A stretch of 56,120 nt of DNA from Acidobacteriaceae bacterium (GCA_903642225.1 CAHJWI010000029.1:1-56120); one strand, 5' to 3'. Shown: positions 44,914 to 54,235, numbered from the stretch's first letter. Notes: a model not told the origin generated them from the sequence alone. Translations and numbers: made by a program.

Positions 44914-45063
44914 GGAGGCCAGTGACGCAACTTGTAGCGGTGGGATTTCTCAACCGGACCGCAAATCTGTTGAGCACGTTCTCAGCTGCTCACACTGATT
45001 ATGACGCAGATCAGGTCCAAAAGTTTCTCAAGTCTCCAAGAAATTGCAGAAATCTATTAAAGC

Positions 45064-46503
45064 TCATAGATTTTCGTACGACCGACTAGCCGCCAGGCCT
45101 GCGCGACGTCTGGTGGCCCAGCCTTCTTTCGTTGTTTGGCGCGAGCGTCCGATGCCCAGCGCTCCGGCTGGAAGGTCCTCTGTAATGCAGCTGCTTGCAG
45201 CGACATAGCTTCCGTCATCAAGCGTGATGGGAGCGACAAGTGTGGAATTCGAGCCGACAAAGACATTGTCGCCGATGGTGGTGACTGTTTTGTTTACGCC
45301 GTCGTAGTTACAGGTAATAACGCCAGCGCCTATGTTGACGCCCTTGCCAATGACCGCATCTCCAAGATAAGAAAGATGATTCGCCTTGGAGCCGTCGCCG
45401 AGGATGGTCTTTTTCGTTTCGACGAAGTTGCCGACATGGGCATTTTCACCGATGCGGCTCTCGGGACGCAGGTGTGCGTATGGGCCAAGAAGTGCGCCGT
45501 CTCCAACTTTGGCGTTGTCCAGAATGCAGCCATTGCGGACCAGCACGTTGTCGCCGAGGGTGGAGTCCTGGATGACGGAGTAGGAACGAATGCGGCAACC
45601 CTTCCCGATTGAGGTATTTCCGAGAATTTGAGTGAAGGGCTCGAGGATCGTGTCGGGGCCGATCGAGACAGCGGAGTCGATGATGACAGTGTCTGGACGG
45701 AAGATGGTGACGCCGTTGGCCATGTGGTGCTGCGCGGTGGTGGCGCGCATGGCGGCATCCAGGTGCATCATTTCGGAAATGGTGTTGGCTCCCAGGACCT
45801 CGTTGACGGAGTCGGCCGCCACAGCAACGACGGGATCGCCTTCCTTGACGAGTAGGGCGGCTACGTCCGTCAAGTAAAACTCGCCGGCGGAGTTGTCGTT
45901 TTTCAGTTCACCCAAACAATGGAAAAGTGCGGTTGAATGAAAGACATAAATGCCACTGTTAATCTCCTGGATTAGCTCTGGATGGGCAAGCTGTTCAGCT
46001 GACAGGGATTTCTGCTCAATAATGGCGCTTACGCGCGGGCTTGCGGATGCCTGACGAAGGACGCGGCCGTAGCCCTGAGGACTTGGGGGGATGGCGGTGA
46101 GGATGGTCATGGAGGCACCCTCGCGCTGGTGGGTCGTCCACAGGGTGACGAGGGTCTCGGGACGGATAAGGGGAACGTCCCCGGAGAGCACCATGAGGTT
46201 GTCGGGTGGTGTAATACCGCTGGCGAGGAAGGCTGCCTTGACCATCTGGAGAGCGTGGCCGGTGCCGAGCTGCTCCGGCTGATCGACGAAGTGAACGCCC
46301 GTGGAGCCCACGGCCTCTCGGACGAGGTCTGCCTGGTGCCCGATGACGACGTGGATGTCGGCGGGTGCGGCGAGGGTGAGCGCCGCGTCGATCACATGCT
46401 GCAGAAGGAGCTTGCCGCCGACAGTGTGCAGGACCTTCGGGCGTGCGCTTTTGAGGCGAGTGCCGCGCCCGCCGGCCATGATGACGATTCCCAGGGTGCT
46501 CAT
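45064..46503 (-). CDS. glmU: Bifunctional GlmU (GlcNAc-1-P uridylyltransferase / GlcN-1-P acetyltransferase)
   Basis: 479 residues from the ATG at 46503, where the uridylyltransferase motif begins (GIVIMAGGRGTRLKSARPKVLH). The C-terminal half is a left-handed beta helix with hexapeptide repeats and the acetyltransferase loop (GVNIGAGVITCNYDGVNK). It makes UDP-GlcNAc for peptidoglycan and lipid A. The start has little Shine-Dalgarno support, and an in-frame ATG lies 15 codons upstream. Ends at a normal length. Confidence 0.95.
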   Translation of the reverse strand: MSTLGIVIMAGGRGTRLKSARPKVLHTVGGKLLLQHVIDAALTLAAPADIHVVIGHQADLVREAVGSTGVHFVDQPEQLGTGHALQMVKAAFLASGITPPDNLMVLSGDVPLIRPETLVTLWTTHQREGASMTILTAIPPSPQGYGRVLRQASASPRVSAIIEQKSLSAEQLAHPELIQEINSGIYVFHSTALFHCLGELKNDNSAGEFYLTDVAALLVKEGDPVVAVAADSVNEVLGANTISEMMHLDAAMRATTAQHHMANGVTIFRPDTVIIDSAVSIGPDTILEPFTQILGNTSIGKGCRIRSYSVIQDSTLGDNVLVRNGCILDNAKVGDGALLGPYAHLRPESRIGENAHVGNFVETKKTILGDGSKANHLSYLGDAVIGKGVNIGAGVITCNYDGVNKTVTTIGDNVFVGSNSTLVAPITLDDGSYVAASSCITEDLPAGALGIGRSRQTTKEGWATRRRAGLAASRSYENL

Positions 46504-46615
46504 GTGGACTAGGGTACGACGCGTGGCGGGTTCCTGTGTGGGTACCACCTTTGGGGGACTAGTTTGCAGGAGATTTCCTTGCGCTGGAGGCGAAGTCTTG
46601 CCAGACTAGGGAACT

Positions 46616-49600
46616 ATGCCATCCCTTGCGCGTCGGTTTTCTGCTGGCCTTGCCCTGGCGTGCGTTTGCGTCGTTTTGCTGCTGGTGCTGCGGGGTAGTA
46701 TCGGCGCGCAGACGCGTGCAGTGATGCCTGGACCGGTGATTGCCGGTCTTGTTGGGGGTGCGACGGGGCAGACGGCGAGGCCGGTGTTGCAGACCATGCC
46801 GGTGTCGCAGGGCTTACCGGTGTCGCAGGGCTTACCGGTGTCGCAGATGCTGCCGCACATGGTACTGAACCTGCAGCGCACAGCCGCACAGCAGGCCGCG
46901 CTCGCGCAGTTTCTGGTGGAGGTACAGACGCCGGGTTCAGGCCGGTATCGCGATTGGCTGACACCGGAGGTCTTTGCCCAGCGGTATGCGCCCGCGGCTG
47001 CGAGGGCGGCGGTGGCGCGACAGTGGCTGGTGCGAGAAGGATTCCAGGTGGGCGAGGTTTCCCCGAACGGCATGCGCATTGGTTTCAGTGGCAGCGTGCT
47101 GCAGGTGAATCGAAGCTTCAAAACGGTGCTGCGTGCGCAGCCGATTACGAGTAGCACGACGACCCCTACCGTGACGGGAGCCCGGGTCGTTGCGGAGGGT
47201 CTGACCGTGCCGGCGGACCTGTCAGACGTGGTGGCGGGGTTGTCTGGGTTGGTGATGCAGGAGAGCACGGAAGCGGCGCTGGCGGATGCCGTGGATGCGA
47301 ATGTGCAAGCGGTGGTGCTGCTGCCGCAAGGTGCGGAGGGCGTGACGACGAACTTGCTGATGCAGGCTGCGGCGCAGGGCATGACGGTGCTGTCGACGAG
47401 CAACGATGCTTCGCTGACGGGTGCGGCTGTGCTTGCGGCGAGTGCTGGAGCGGCGTTGCAGCCATCGACAGGAGCAGAGCCATCGACAGGAGCAGAGCCG
47501 TCGACAGCAGCAGAGCCGTCGACAGCAGCAGAGCCGTCGACAGCAGCAGAGCCGTCGACAGCAGCGGAGCGGCCTTGGTGGCAGCAGGCGGAAGGACTGC
47601 CGGCGGATAGTGGGCGTGCCGTGCCGGATGCCGTGAGCGAGGATGCGGCGACGCTGGTGAGCGGTTTGCACACAATGATTGCGAGCCGGGGCACGCGGGT
47701 AGGAGATCTGGCACCGTCGCTTTACCAAATGCGTGTAGGTCACGGCATTTTTACGCATGCCGATGCGAGCGTGGCTGCGGGGAGTTGGACACCGGAAGAT
47801 GGGTTGGGAACGATGAACACGCAGGCGCTGCTGCATGCGCTTGCGGTGGGAGGGCAGGGAAGTAACGTTGCGCTGACCACGTCAACCTACAGCCTGACGC
47901 ATGGGCAAAGCCTGACTGTGACGTTTGCAGTGACGGGCGGCTCAGGAACTCCGACTGGATCGGTGACTGCGACGCTGAAGGGCCGGGCGACGGGGGCGAC
48001 GGTAACGCTGGGACCGGCATCGCTGCTCACGAACGGAACCCAAACGTTTTCAACGGCGACGTTGCCGGGGGACGTTTATGACGTGGCGGGAACCTACAGC
48101 GGCGATTCGACCTACAACACCAACACCAGCAATGCGTCGACGGTGACGGTGCTGCCGGAGACTGCCACCGTAACAGCGACCGCGCCGACGACGACACCGG
48201 TGGGAAGCATGATTCCGGTGACAGTGACGGCGAGCTCTGCGAGCGGGGTAAGTGCGCCGACCGGGGCAGTCACGGTGACGCCGTTTGGGACGTCGATCGC
48301 GACATCGACATACTCTGCAACGCTGCCGGCGAGCACCACGGGATCGGCGTCAGTGGTTGTATCTGTGCCGGCGACGGATGCGGGGACATTTACCTTTCAG
48401 GCGAGTTGCACGAGCAGCGGAAGCTTTGCGTGCAGCACGCCGGCATCGGTCCAGGTGACGGAAGGCAAGGCAGCGCCGACGGTGGCGCTGACAGCGACGC
48501 CGACGAACACGCTGTTGGGGAATACGAGCTATGCCGTGGCGACGACGGTGGTTGCGCCCTTGGGTAGCAGCAGTACGGCGGCTGTTCCAACGGGAACGGT
48601 ACAGGTGCTGAACAACGGCACCGCAGTGGGCATGGTGACGCTGACCAAGGGGGCGGGGACGACGACGGTGAGCCTGACCGGCAGCGGCAATTCGTTGACG
48701 GGGGTGTACGCCGGAGACACGAACTATGCGACAGCGACATCATCTGCGCTGGCGGTGACGAGTGCGGCGGCGGCTACCGCAATTACGACAGTGACGACGA
48801 TTACCACAGGCGTGGCGCAGACGACGGCGGGCAGTACGGTGCCGCTGACGGCTTCAGTGACGCCGACGAACTATGCGGCTGAAGGAGCGCCGACGGGGAC
48901 GATCACATTTACATCGAGTTTGCAGGGTGTGATTGGTGTGGCGGTGCTGTCGAACGGTTTCGTGACCTATAACGCGACGAACCTGATCGTGGGGGCGCAT
49001 GTGATTACGGCGACGTTCACGCCGGCGACGAGTACGTACGCGGCGAGCACATCGAACCCGGGTGTGGCGGTGGCGGTGGCAGCGTCGACGGTAAAGGTGA
49101 TTACGTCGACGACGCTGACCGTTTCACCGAGTGCGCCAGTGATTGGTGGAGTGGTGACGCTGACGGCGCGGATTACACCGGTGGCGACGGTGGGTGCTGG
49201 GACGCCGACTACGGGTCCGACGGGTACTGTGAGTTTCTTTGCCAATGGCGTGCTGATTGCGACGGCGGCTGTGACGAGTGGAGATACCGGCGGGGCGACG
49301 GTGACGGCGACGGCCAAACTGCCGATTGCAACGGTGATCTACTTCTCGGCGACGTACAGCGGGGACAACGTATACGCGGGGAGTTCCTCTGTTGGCTTTC
49401 CGGTGACGCTGGCGCTGGCTGCGCCGTCGATTGTGCTGAGCTCGAGCACAACGCAGACGAATGCGGGAAGCACGATTGTGCTGACGGCGACGCTTGGTGC
49501 GGGGATCAGCATGTCGAGTGCGGTGCCGACAGGATCGATCACGTTTTATGACACGTACAACGGGTCGGTGTTGACGCTGGGATCGGCAACGCTCTTGTCG

Positions 49601-50293
49601 AACGGGGTGAATGCATCGGTGGCGACGCTGAGCGTGACGGGGCTGCAGGCGGGAGTGCACAACATTACGGCTGTGTATAACGGCGATTCGAGTTTTCTGG
49701 CAGGGAGCTCGAATGTTCTGACGGTGAACTTTGGGGATTTTGCGCTGCTGTTCAGTCCTCAGAATTTAACGCTGTCGCGTGGGGCGACGGGGACTGCGGC
49801 GGCGACGCTTACGTCAAGCTTTGGGTTTGGCGGGGCAGTCTTGCTGAGCTGCACGCCGCCGGCTGCATCGCAGATTACGTGCAGCTTTGCACCGTCGGTG
49901 CTGTATACGAGTGGGCAATCGATTTTAATGGTGACGACGGCGGGTGCCACGGCGAAGCTGGAGCGGCCGCGAGTTGGTGGGTTCGGTGGCGGCGTCGGGC
50001 TAGGCGGTGGAGCTGTGCTGGCCGGGGTGCTGGGGCTGGTGTTGCCGCGGCGGCGGCGGATGGTTGCCGGGCTGTTGATGCTGGTGCTGGCGGCGGCGGT
50101 GACGAGTGGCGGGTGCGGGCTGGGTGTGGTGGACCAGACGCAGAATTCGAATGGCGGCACGACGACGCCGGTGACAGGTGGTGGGAGTACGGGAGCGGGG
50201 ACGCCGTATGGAACGTTTGCGTTGACGATTACGGCGGCGTCGGGAGATACGACGTTGCGGCATACGTATAGCTATCAGGTTACGGTGCAGTGA
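46616..50293 (+). CDS. Giant surface protein: pro-kumamolisin domain, degenerate S53 region, Ig-like repeats
   Basis: 1225 residues. A signal peptide (LALACVCVVLLLVLRGSIGAQ) precedes a pro-kumamolisin activation domain (~80-220; PGSGRYRDWLTPEVFAQRYAP). Then comes a short, degenerate S53-peptidase region with no SGTS catalytic serine motif. About five Ig-like (Big_3-type) repeats follow, each ending in a pattern like Y-x-G-D-x-x-Y (~420-1080). Near the C-terminus (~1130-1165) are two Gly/Ala hydrophobic stretches around a PRRRR patch, then a beta strand tail. Two 18-bp tandem repeats lie in the first third. The protein is probably a non-catalytic adhesin-like relic of the acidobacterial kumamolisin family. 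Confidence 0.8.
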   Translation: MPSLARRFSAGLALACVCVVLLLVLRGSIGAQTRAVMPGPVIAGLVGGATGQTARPVLQTMPVSQGLPVSQGLPVSQMLPHMVLNLQRTAAQQAALAQFLVEVQTPGSGRYRDWLTPEVFAQRYAPAAARAAVARQWLVREGFQVGEVSPNGMRIGFSGSVLQVNRSFKTVLRAQPITSSTTTPTVTGARVVAEGLTVPADLSDVVAGLSGLVMQESTEAALADAVDANVQAVVLLPQGAEGVTTNLLMQAAAQGMTVLSTSNDASLTGAAVLAASAGAALQPSTGAEPSTGAEPSTAAEPSTAAEPSTAAEPSTAAERPWWQQAEGLPADSGRAVPDAVSEDAATLVSGLHTMIASRGTRVGDLAPSLYQMRVGHGIFTHADASVAAGSWTPEDGLGTMNTQALLHALAVGGQGSNVALTTSTYSLTHGQSLTVTFAVTGGSGTPTGSVTATLKGRATGATVTLGPASLLTNGTQTFSTATLPGDVYDVAGTYSGDSTYNTNTSNASTVTVLPETATVTATAPTTTPVGSMIPVTVTASSASGVSAPTGAVTVTPFGTSIATSTYSATLPASTTGSASVVVSVPATDAGTFTFQASCTSSGSFACSTPASVQVTEGKAAPTVALTATPTNTLLGNTSYAVATTVVAPLGSSSTAAVPTGTVQVLNNGTAVGMVTLTKGAGTTTVSLTGSGNSLTGVYAGDTNYATATSSALAVTSAAAATAITTVTTITTGVAQTTAGSTVPLTASVTPTNYAAEGAPTGTITFTSSLQGVIGVAVLSNGFVTYNATNLIVGAHVITATFTPATSTYAASTSNPGVAVAVAASTVKVITSTTLTVSPSAPVIGGVVTLTARITPVATVGAGTPTTGPTGTVSFFANGVLIATAAVTSGDTGGATVTATAKLPIATVIYFSATYSGDNVYAGSSSVGFPVTLALAAPSIVLSSSTTQTNAGSTIVLTATLGAGISMSSAVPTGSITFYDTYNGSVLTLGSATLLSNGVNASVATLSVTGLQAGVHNITAVYNGDSSFLAGSSNVLTVNFGDFALLFSPQNLTLSRGATGTAAATLTSSFGFGGAVLLSCTPPAASQITCSFAPSVLYTSGQSILMVTTAGATAKLERPRVGGFGGGVGLGGGAVLAGVLGLVLPRRRRMVAGLLMLVLAAAVTSGGCGLGVVDQTQNSNGGTTTPVTGGGSTGAGTPYGTFALTITAASGDTTLRHTYSYQVTVQ
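46799..46852 (+). repeat. Three 18-bp tandem repeats
   Basis: Unit CCGGTGTCGCAGGGCTTA repeated at 46799, 46817 and 46835 (the last copy diverged). They encode P-V-S-Q-G-L in the N-terminal linker of the Ig-repeat protein. Confidence 0.85.
47462..47569 (+). repeat. Six 18-bp tandem repeats (PSTAAE)
   Basis: Six units of 18 bp, the first two CCATCGACAGGAGCAGAG and four CCGTCGACAGCAGCAGAG (last with one change). They encode six P-S-T-(A/G)-A-E hexapeptides (residues ~283-318) and replace the central part of the old peptidase domain. In-frame copy-number change is likely between strains. Confidence 0.92.
50219..50293 (+). repeat. 75-bp direct repeat, copy 1 (3' end of the Ig-repeat gene)
   Basis: Encodes ALTITAASGDTTLRHTYSYQ plus VTVQ and stop. 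68 of 75 bases are identical to 50946-51020. Confidence 0.9.
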
Positions 50294-50335
50294 CGGGAGT
50301 GAGGAGCGTTATCTCCTTTTCTCCTGTGGTGATTA

Positions 50336-50821
50336 ATGAGCACAGTTCTTCGTTCAAGCAATGCAACTCGGGTCAGCTTCATAGCAATTCTCCTCTGTGC
50401 TACAGCGGGTTGCGATTATCTGCCAGAATCCTCGTTTGATCTAGCCAAAGGTTCGCGATTACCTGTGTGGTTCACCCTTTCGCCAGGGCTGGCCCGCGCC
50501 GATGTCTCAGTCACAATGGATTACTACATCACGTCAACGGGGAGGAGTGCTGTCTTTGTTCTGCACGGCAAAGAACGCCGCGTGCTTGGAGAATTCACCG
50601 GAACGCTGAGGGGTCTAAGTCCTATGTCCTTGAAAGAACAAACGCCTAGTGACAATGCTGCCTCCTCGTCATTCGAAGTAGTTGATGTTCATGGAGTTCT
50701 AGACGTAGTCGAACATAAAAAGATGGAGCCGGGTTTTTATATGGTTGATGATCCGACTATCGCGAAATCTTTATTACAGTCTTCATACCAATTGGTAAAG
50801 CCTGGTAGCAGCTCCAAGTGA
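50336..50821 (+). CDS. Putative lipoprotein of unknown function
   Basis: 161 residues. Signal peptide with lipobox (FIAILLCATAGC, cleavage before Cys), then a ~135-residue beta-rich domain. No family recognised. The nucleotide composition is clearly AT-richer than the Ig-repeat gene and ppk1 around it. Its stop overlaps a GTG of a truncated downstream gene (GTGA). Together they lie between two copies of a 75-bp repeat, suggesting insertion or gene-family rearrangement. Confidence 0.72.
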   Translation: MSTVLRSSNATRVSFIAILLCATAGCDYLPESSFDLAKGSRLPVWFTLSPGLARADVSVTMDYYITSTGRSAVFVLHGKERRVLGEFTGTLRGLSPMSLKEQTPSDNAASSSFEVVDVHGVLDVVEHKKMEPGFYMVDDPTIAKSLLQSSYQLVKPGSSSK

Positions 50822-50952
50822 CTTGCGGTGCAACACCCCAAATAAAGCGGAATTTGCTTAACCTGCTTGTAACGGTTTTGCTTACCTTGCTTGCGATGCC
50901 ACTTACTGCTCAAACGCTCGAGATGAAATTGGTGGAAGGATGTATGCGTTGA
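50818..50952 (+). pseudogene. Truncated secreted-protein gene (signal peptide only)
   Basis: A 44-codon frame from a GTG overlapping the lipoprotein stop. Codons 11-32 encode a clear signal peptide (RNLLNLLVTVLLTLLAMPL then TAQ), followed by only 12 more codons and a stop where the 75-bp repeat begins. It looks like the 5' end of a second secreted-protein gene whose body was lost. Confidence 0.6.
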
Positions 50953-51020
50953 CCATAACGGCGGCGTTGGGGGATACGACGTTGCGGCATACGTATAGCT
51001 ATCAGGTGACGGTGCAGTAG
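50946..51020 (+). repeat. 75-bp direct repeat, copy 2 (orphan 3' gene end)
   Basis: Encodes the same C-terminal tail with Leu for one Ser and ends in TAG, but no gene body precedes it. It is a remnant of a paralogue or a duplication footprint. Confidence 0.9.
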
Positions 51021-51045
51021 GTGGTATGGTGCGCATATTAGCGGG

Positions 51046-51342
51046 ATGGGCCTAATGTATGCTGTGCATCGCTATTGGGCGGGGCGCAAGCTGGCCGTGA
51101 GCTCTCTTGCTGTCTGTCTGGTACAGGCAATCATCTTTGTTGCGGCGATTTGCTTCGTCCGCATGCAATCCATTGAACCGCCTTTGCCTCTAATGACGTT
51201 ACTGGGCATCATGTATCTCTCAGGGACGCCAGCGGCGATCCTGCTTGCGCTGGGTGGGATTGTCAGAGATGTTCATCGTGGCGCAGCTCTTCTGGCTGCA
51301 CTGGTGTGCGGCCTGTTCTGTACCCTGCAACCGCTTGTGTGA
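51046..51342 (+). CDS. Small membrane protein of unknown function
   Basis: 98 residues with three hydrophobic helices (LAVSSLAVCLVQAIIFVAAICFV, LMTLLGIMYLSGTPAAILLALGG, GAALLAALVCGLFCTLQPLV) and few charges. No family recognised. It lies just right of the orphan repeat and converges with ppk1; composition is intermediate. Confidence 0.6.
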   Translation: MGLMYAVHRYWAGRKLAVSSLAVCLVQAIIFVAAICFVRMQSIEPPLPLMTLLGIMYLSGTPAAILLALGGIVRDVHRGAALLAALVCGLFCTLQPLV

Positions 51343-51398
51343 CCGAGAGCTTCGTTCAGAAGATGGCCAGTGAGAGCCCCTTGCACTTATGAGCAGTG

Positions 51399-53705
51399 TC
51401 AGAGCGCGGGCTTTGCGCCGTGTTTTCTGCGCGGTTTCGCCGGCTGAGGGGCGATCGGTGGAGCGAGTGTTGGTGGTTTGATGCCGCAGGCGATGTGCAT
51501 GAGTTGTTGCTGGGCGTTGATGCAGTTGGGGCCTTGCTGGGGGCGGGTGTAGGTGCCGTTGGGTTGGAGGAGGCGAGCTTTGACGGTGTCGTCGAGGTAG
51601 AGCTGGAGAATCTGGTTGCGGAGGCGGCTGCGGAGGGCCGGGTCGGTGACGGGGTAGACGGCTTCGCAGCGGTCGTAAAGGTTGCGGGGCATCCAGTCTG
51701 CGGAGCCGCAGAAGACTTCGCTGTTGTCGGGGGTGGTTTGTGGCTGTAATGCCTGGCTCGCTGCGGTGTTGGCGGTGTGTGTCGGCTGCTGCGGGGACGC
51801 TGAGGTTTGCTGCAGCTTGAGGGGTTCCGAGGACATGGGTTCTGCGGCGACGGTTTCTGGGTTGGTGCCATTGCTGAACCAGAAGATGCGGCTGTGTTCG
51901 AGGAAGCGGCCGACGATGGAGCGGACGCGGATGTTTTCGCTGAGACCTTTGACGCCGGGGCGGAGGGAGCACATGCCGCGAATGATGAGGTCGATTTCGA
52001 CGCCGGCCTGGGAGGCTTCGTAAAGGGCGCGGACGGTTTTGCCGTCGAGCAGGGCGTTCATCTTGGCGATGATGTGAGCAGGGCGGCCGGCGCGGGCGTA
52101 ATCGGCTTCGCGGGCGATGAGGTCGAGGATGCCGGGAGCGAGGGTGATGGGAGCGACGAGGAGGGGCGCGTAATCGGTCTGCTCGACCTGGGCGGTGAGG
52201 AAGTTGAAGACTTTTTGGACCGCAAAGGTGATGGCGGGATTGCTGGTGAGCAGGCTGATGTCGGTGTAGAAGCGGGCGGTGACGGAGTTGTAGTTGCCGG
52301 TGCCGAGGTGGGCGTAGCGGCGGGTGACGCCATCGCCGTCGCGCCGGACGAGGAGGGCGAGTTTGGCGTGGGTTTTTTTGCCCTGGATGCCGTGGAAGAC
52401 CTGGACGCCGGCGTCTTCCAGGGTGCGTGCCCAGCGGATGTTGGAGTCCTCGTCGAAGCGTGCCATGAGTTCGACGACGACGGTGACGTCGGTGGTGGGC
52501 GCGGCGTCGAGCAGGGCGTGGAAGAGGGGAGAGTTGGGCGAGGTGCGGTAGAGGGTTTGTTTGATGGAGACGACGCAGGGGTCGTGGGCGGCGGCTTCCA
52601 TGAACTTTTCGACGGCGGTGTAATTGTCGAAGGGGTGGTGGAGGAGGACGTCGCGCTCGCGGAGGGTTTGGAAGATGGACTGCGGTTTGCCGTCAGTAGC
52701 TTTGTCGAGGCAGACTTCGCGGCCGGAGAACTTGGTGAACTTCAGGTCCGGGCGGTCGATGATGCTGTAGAGGTCAGAGACGCGGGCGAGGTTGACCTGG
52801 CCGTCGGTACGGAAGATTTGCCAGCGGTCTAGGTCAAAGTTGATGCGGAGGAGTTCGAGCATGCTCTCGTCGGCACCGGCTTCGATTTCGAGGCGGACGG
52901 CGTCGCCCTTGCGGCGATTGTGCAGTTCTTCGCGGACGGATTCGAGGAGGGAGCGGGACTCTTCTTCCTGCATGTAGAGGTTGCTGTTGCGAGTGACGCG
53001 GAAGGGTGCGCAGCCGATGATGGTGTAGCCGGGGAAGAGGCGCTCGGCGTGGGCTTCCACCAGCTCTTGCAGGGGAAGTACGCGGATCTGGTCGCCGGAT
53101 GCGGGCAGGGGAATCCAGCGCTGGAGGGAGCGGGGGACGTTGACTACGCCGAGCACGGTGACGTTGCCGCGCTTGCGGCGGAGGAGCAGGGCGAGGCAGA
53201 GTGCCTTGTTGAGGACGCGGGGGAAGGGGTGTGTGGGGTCGATGGTGACGGGTGTGAGGAGCGGGTCGACTTCTCGCTGGTAGAAGGCCTGGGCGAAGTC
53301 ACGTTCTTCGTGGTTGAGGTTTTTCCAGCGCAGGAGGTGGATGCGTTCCCTGGCAAGAGCGGGCTGGAGTTGGTGGACCCAGCAGTTGTACTGCTCGTGG
53401 CTGTAGGCGTGCAGGCTGTCGGCGAGGCGGTCGAGGCGGTCCTGCTCGCTGAGGCCGTCGTCGTCCTCCGCGGGGGCGAAGCCGTCTTCAATGCGCTGGA
53501 GGATGGAGGCGACGCGGACCTCGGTAAACTCGTCGAGGTTGGAGGCTGTGATGGCGAGGAATTTTAGGCGCTCGAGGAGGGGGTTGGTGGGATCCTGGGC
53601 TTCTTCGAGGACGCGGCCATTGAACTTGAGCCAGCTCTCGTCGCGGTTGAAGAAGAGGTGTTCTGGTTTGGGTGGGGGTGCGGCGGCTCGCTTGCGTGTT
53701 GCCAT
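51399..53705 (-). CDS. ppk1: Polyphosphate kinase 1
   Basis: 768 residues from the ATG at 53705; an open frame reaching 54218 runs through the divergent neighbour and is not coding. PPK1 domains in order: NRDESWLKFNGRVLEEA (N), RNSNLYMQEEESRSLLES, HHPFDNYTAVEKFM, and two catalytic histidines in RRYAHLGTGNYNS and SIVGRFLEHSRIFWFSNG. It polymerises the ATP gamma-phosphate into polyphosphate. A ~60-residue Gln/Thr/Ala-rich low-complexity insertion (near 'SASPQQPTHTANTAASQALQ') before the C-terminal block is unusual. Confidence 0.96.
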   Translation of the reverse strand: MATRKRAAAPPPKPEHLFFNRDESWLKFNGRVLEEAQDPTNPLLERLKFLAITASNLDEFTEVRVASILQRIEDGFAPAEDDDGLSEQDRLDRLADSLHAYSHEQYNCWVHQLQPALARERIHLLRWKNLNHEERDFAQAFYQREVDPLLTPVTIDPTHPFPRVLNKALCLALLLRRKRGNVTVLGVVNVPRSLQRWIPLPASGDQIRVLPLQELVEAHAERLFPGYTIIGCAPFRVTRNSNLYMQEEESRSLLESVREELHNRRKGDAVRLEIEAGADESMLELLRINFDLDRWQIFRTDGQVNLARVSDLYSIIDRPDLKFTKFSGREVCLDKATDGKPQSIFQTLRERDVLLHHPFDNYTAVEKFMEAAAHDPCVVSIKQTLYRTSPNSPLFHALLDAAPTTDVTVVVELMARFDEDSNIRWARTLEDAGVQVFHGIQGKKTHAKLALLVRRDGDGVTRRYAHLGTGNYNSVTARFYTDISLLTSNPAITFAVQKVFNFLTAQVEQTDYAPLLVAPITLAPGILDLIAREADYARAGRPAHIIAKMNALLDGKTVRALYEASQAGVEIDLIIRGMCSLRPGVKGLSENIRVRSIVGRFLEHSRIFWFSNGTNPETVAAEPMSSEPLKLQQTSASPQQPTHTANTAASQALQPQTTPDNSEVFCGSADWMPRNLYDRCEAVYPVTDPALRSRLRNQILQLYLDDTVKARLLQPNGTYTRPQQGPNCINAQQQLMHIACGIKPPTLAPPIAPQPAKPRRKHGAKPAL

Positions 53706-53857
53706 GTACTTCAGGGTAGCGCAGGGGTTTGAGCTTCTTGTGTGAATTGATTGGGCAAAGGCCATGTGATTTGGTTGTGCCATGGCGCGCAACGTCCAAC
53801 CGGAACGTGTGTTTAAGAATCTATCTGGTCTACGCACCAGACAAAAGGGGAACGACC

Positions 53858-54235
53858 ATGAACAAGATTGCCGTATGCATGCTTGCCGCGACACTGACCG
53901 CGGGTACCGCGTTTGCACAGACAGCGACGCAGGACACGAAGAATGCCGGGCATGAGACGGCCGAGGCGACCAAGGACACGGGCCACGCCGTGAGCAATGG
54001 CACCAAGACGGGCTATCACAAGACGAAGGGCGGGACCAAGAAGGCGTACCACAAGACCGCGAACGGAACCAAGAGCGTGACGGACAAGACGGTGGACGGG
54101 ACCAAGAACGTGGCAAAAGATACGGCGCATGGAACCGAGAAGGCGGCGGATGTGACAGCTCGAGGGACCAAGAAGCTTGGTAAGAAGCTGATCGGGGACA
54201 AGAGCCCGACGACGACACCGCACGACCCGAAGTAG
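53858..54235 (+). CDS. Secreted LEA-like repeat protein
   Basis: 125 residues from the ATG at 53858 (AGGGG before it). Signal peptide MNKIAVCMLAATLTAGTAFAQ, then ~100 residues of degenerate repeats built on T-K-(D/G/N)-(T/G) with Ala, Lys, His and Asp and no hydrophobic core. The pattern resembles group-3 late-embryogenesis-abundant (LEA) proteins, which are disordered when wet and helical when dry. Periplasmic or secreted; a role in desiccation or stress is an inference. Strong terminator downstream. Confidence 0.68.
   Translation: MNKIAVCMLAATLTAGTAFAQTATQDTKNAGHETAEATKDTGHAVSNGTKTGYHKTKGGTKKAYHKTANGTKSVTDKTVDGTKNVAKDTAHGTEKAADVTARGTKKLGKKLIGDKSPTTTPHDPK

Noticed and set aside
47462..47569. 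Six regular 18-bp repeats considered as a CRISPR array
   Set aside because: The units are contiguous with no spacers, and they are in-frame codons of a protein.
50294..50335. Possible terminator (AGGAG/CTCCT with TTTT) after the Ig-repeat gene
   Set aside because: The stem is only five base pairs; too weak to list as a feature.
51807..52832. Long plus-strand frame of 341 codons opposite ppk1
   Set aside because: It is antisense to a well-conserved gene and its composition (Gly/Asp/Glu/Val-rich) is the mirror of GC-rich codon bias.
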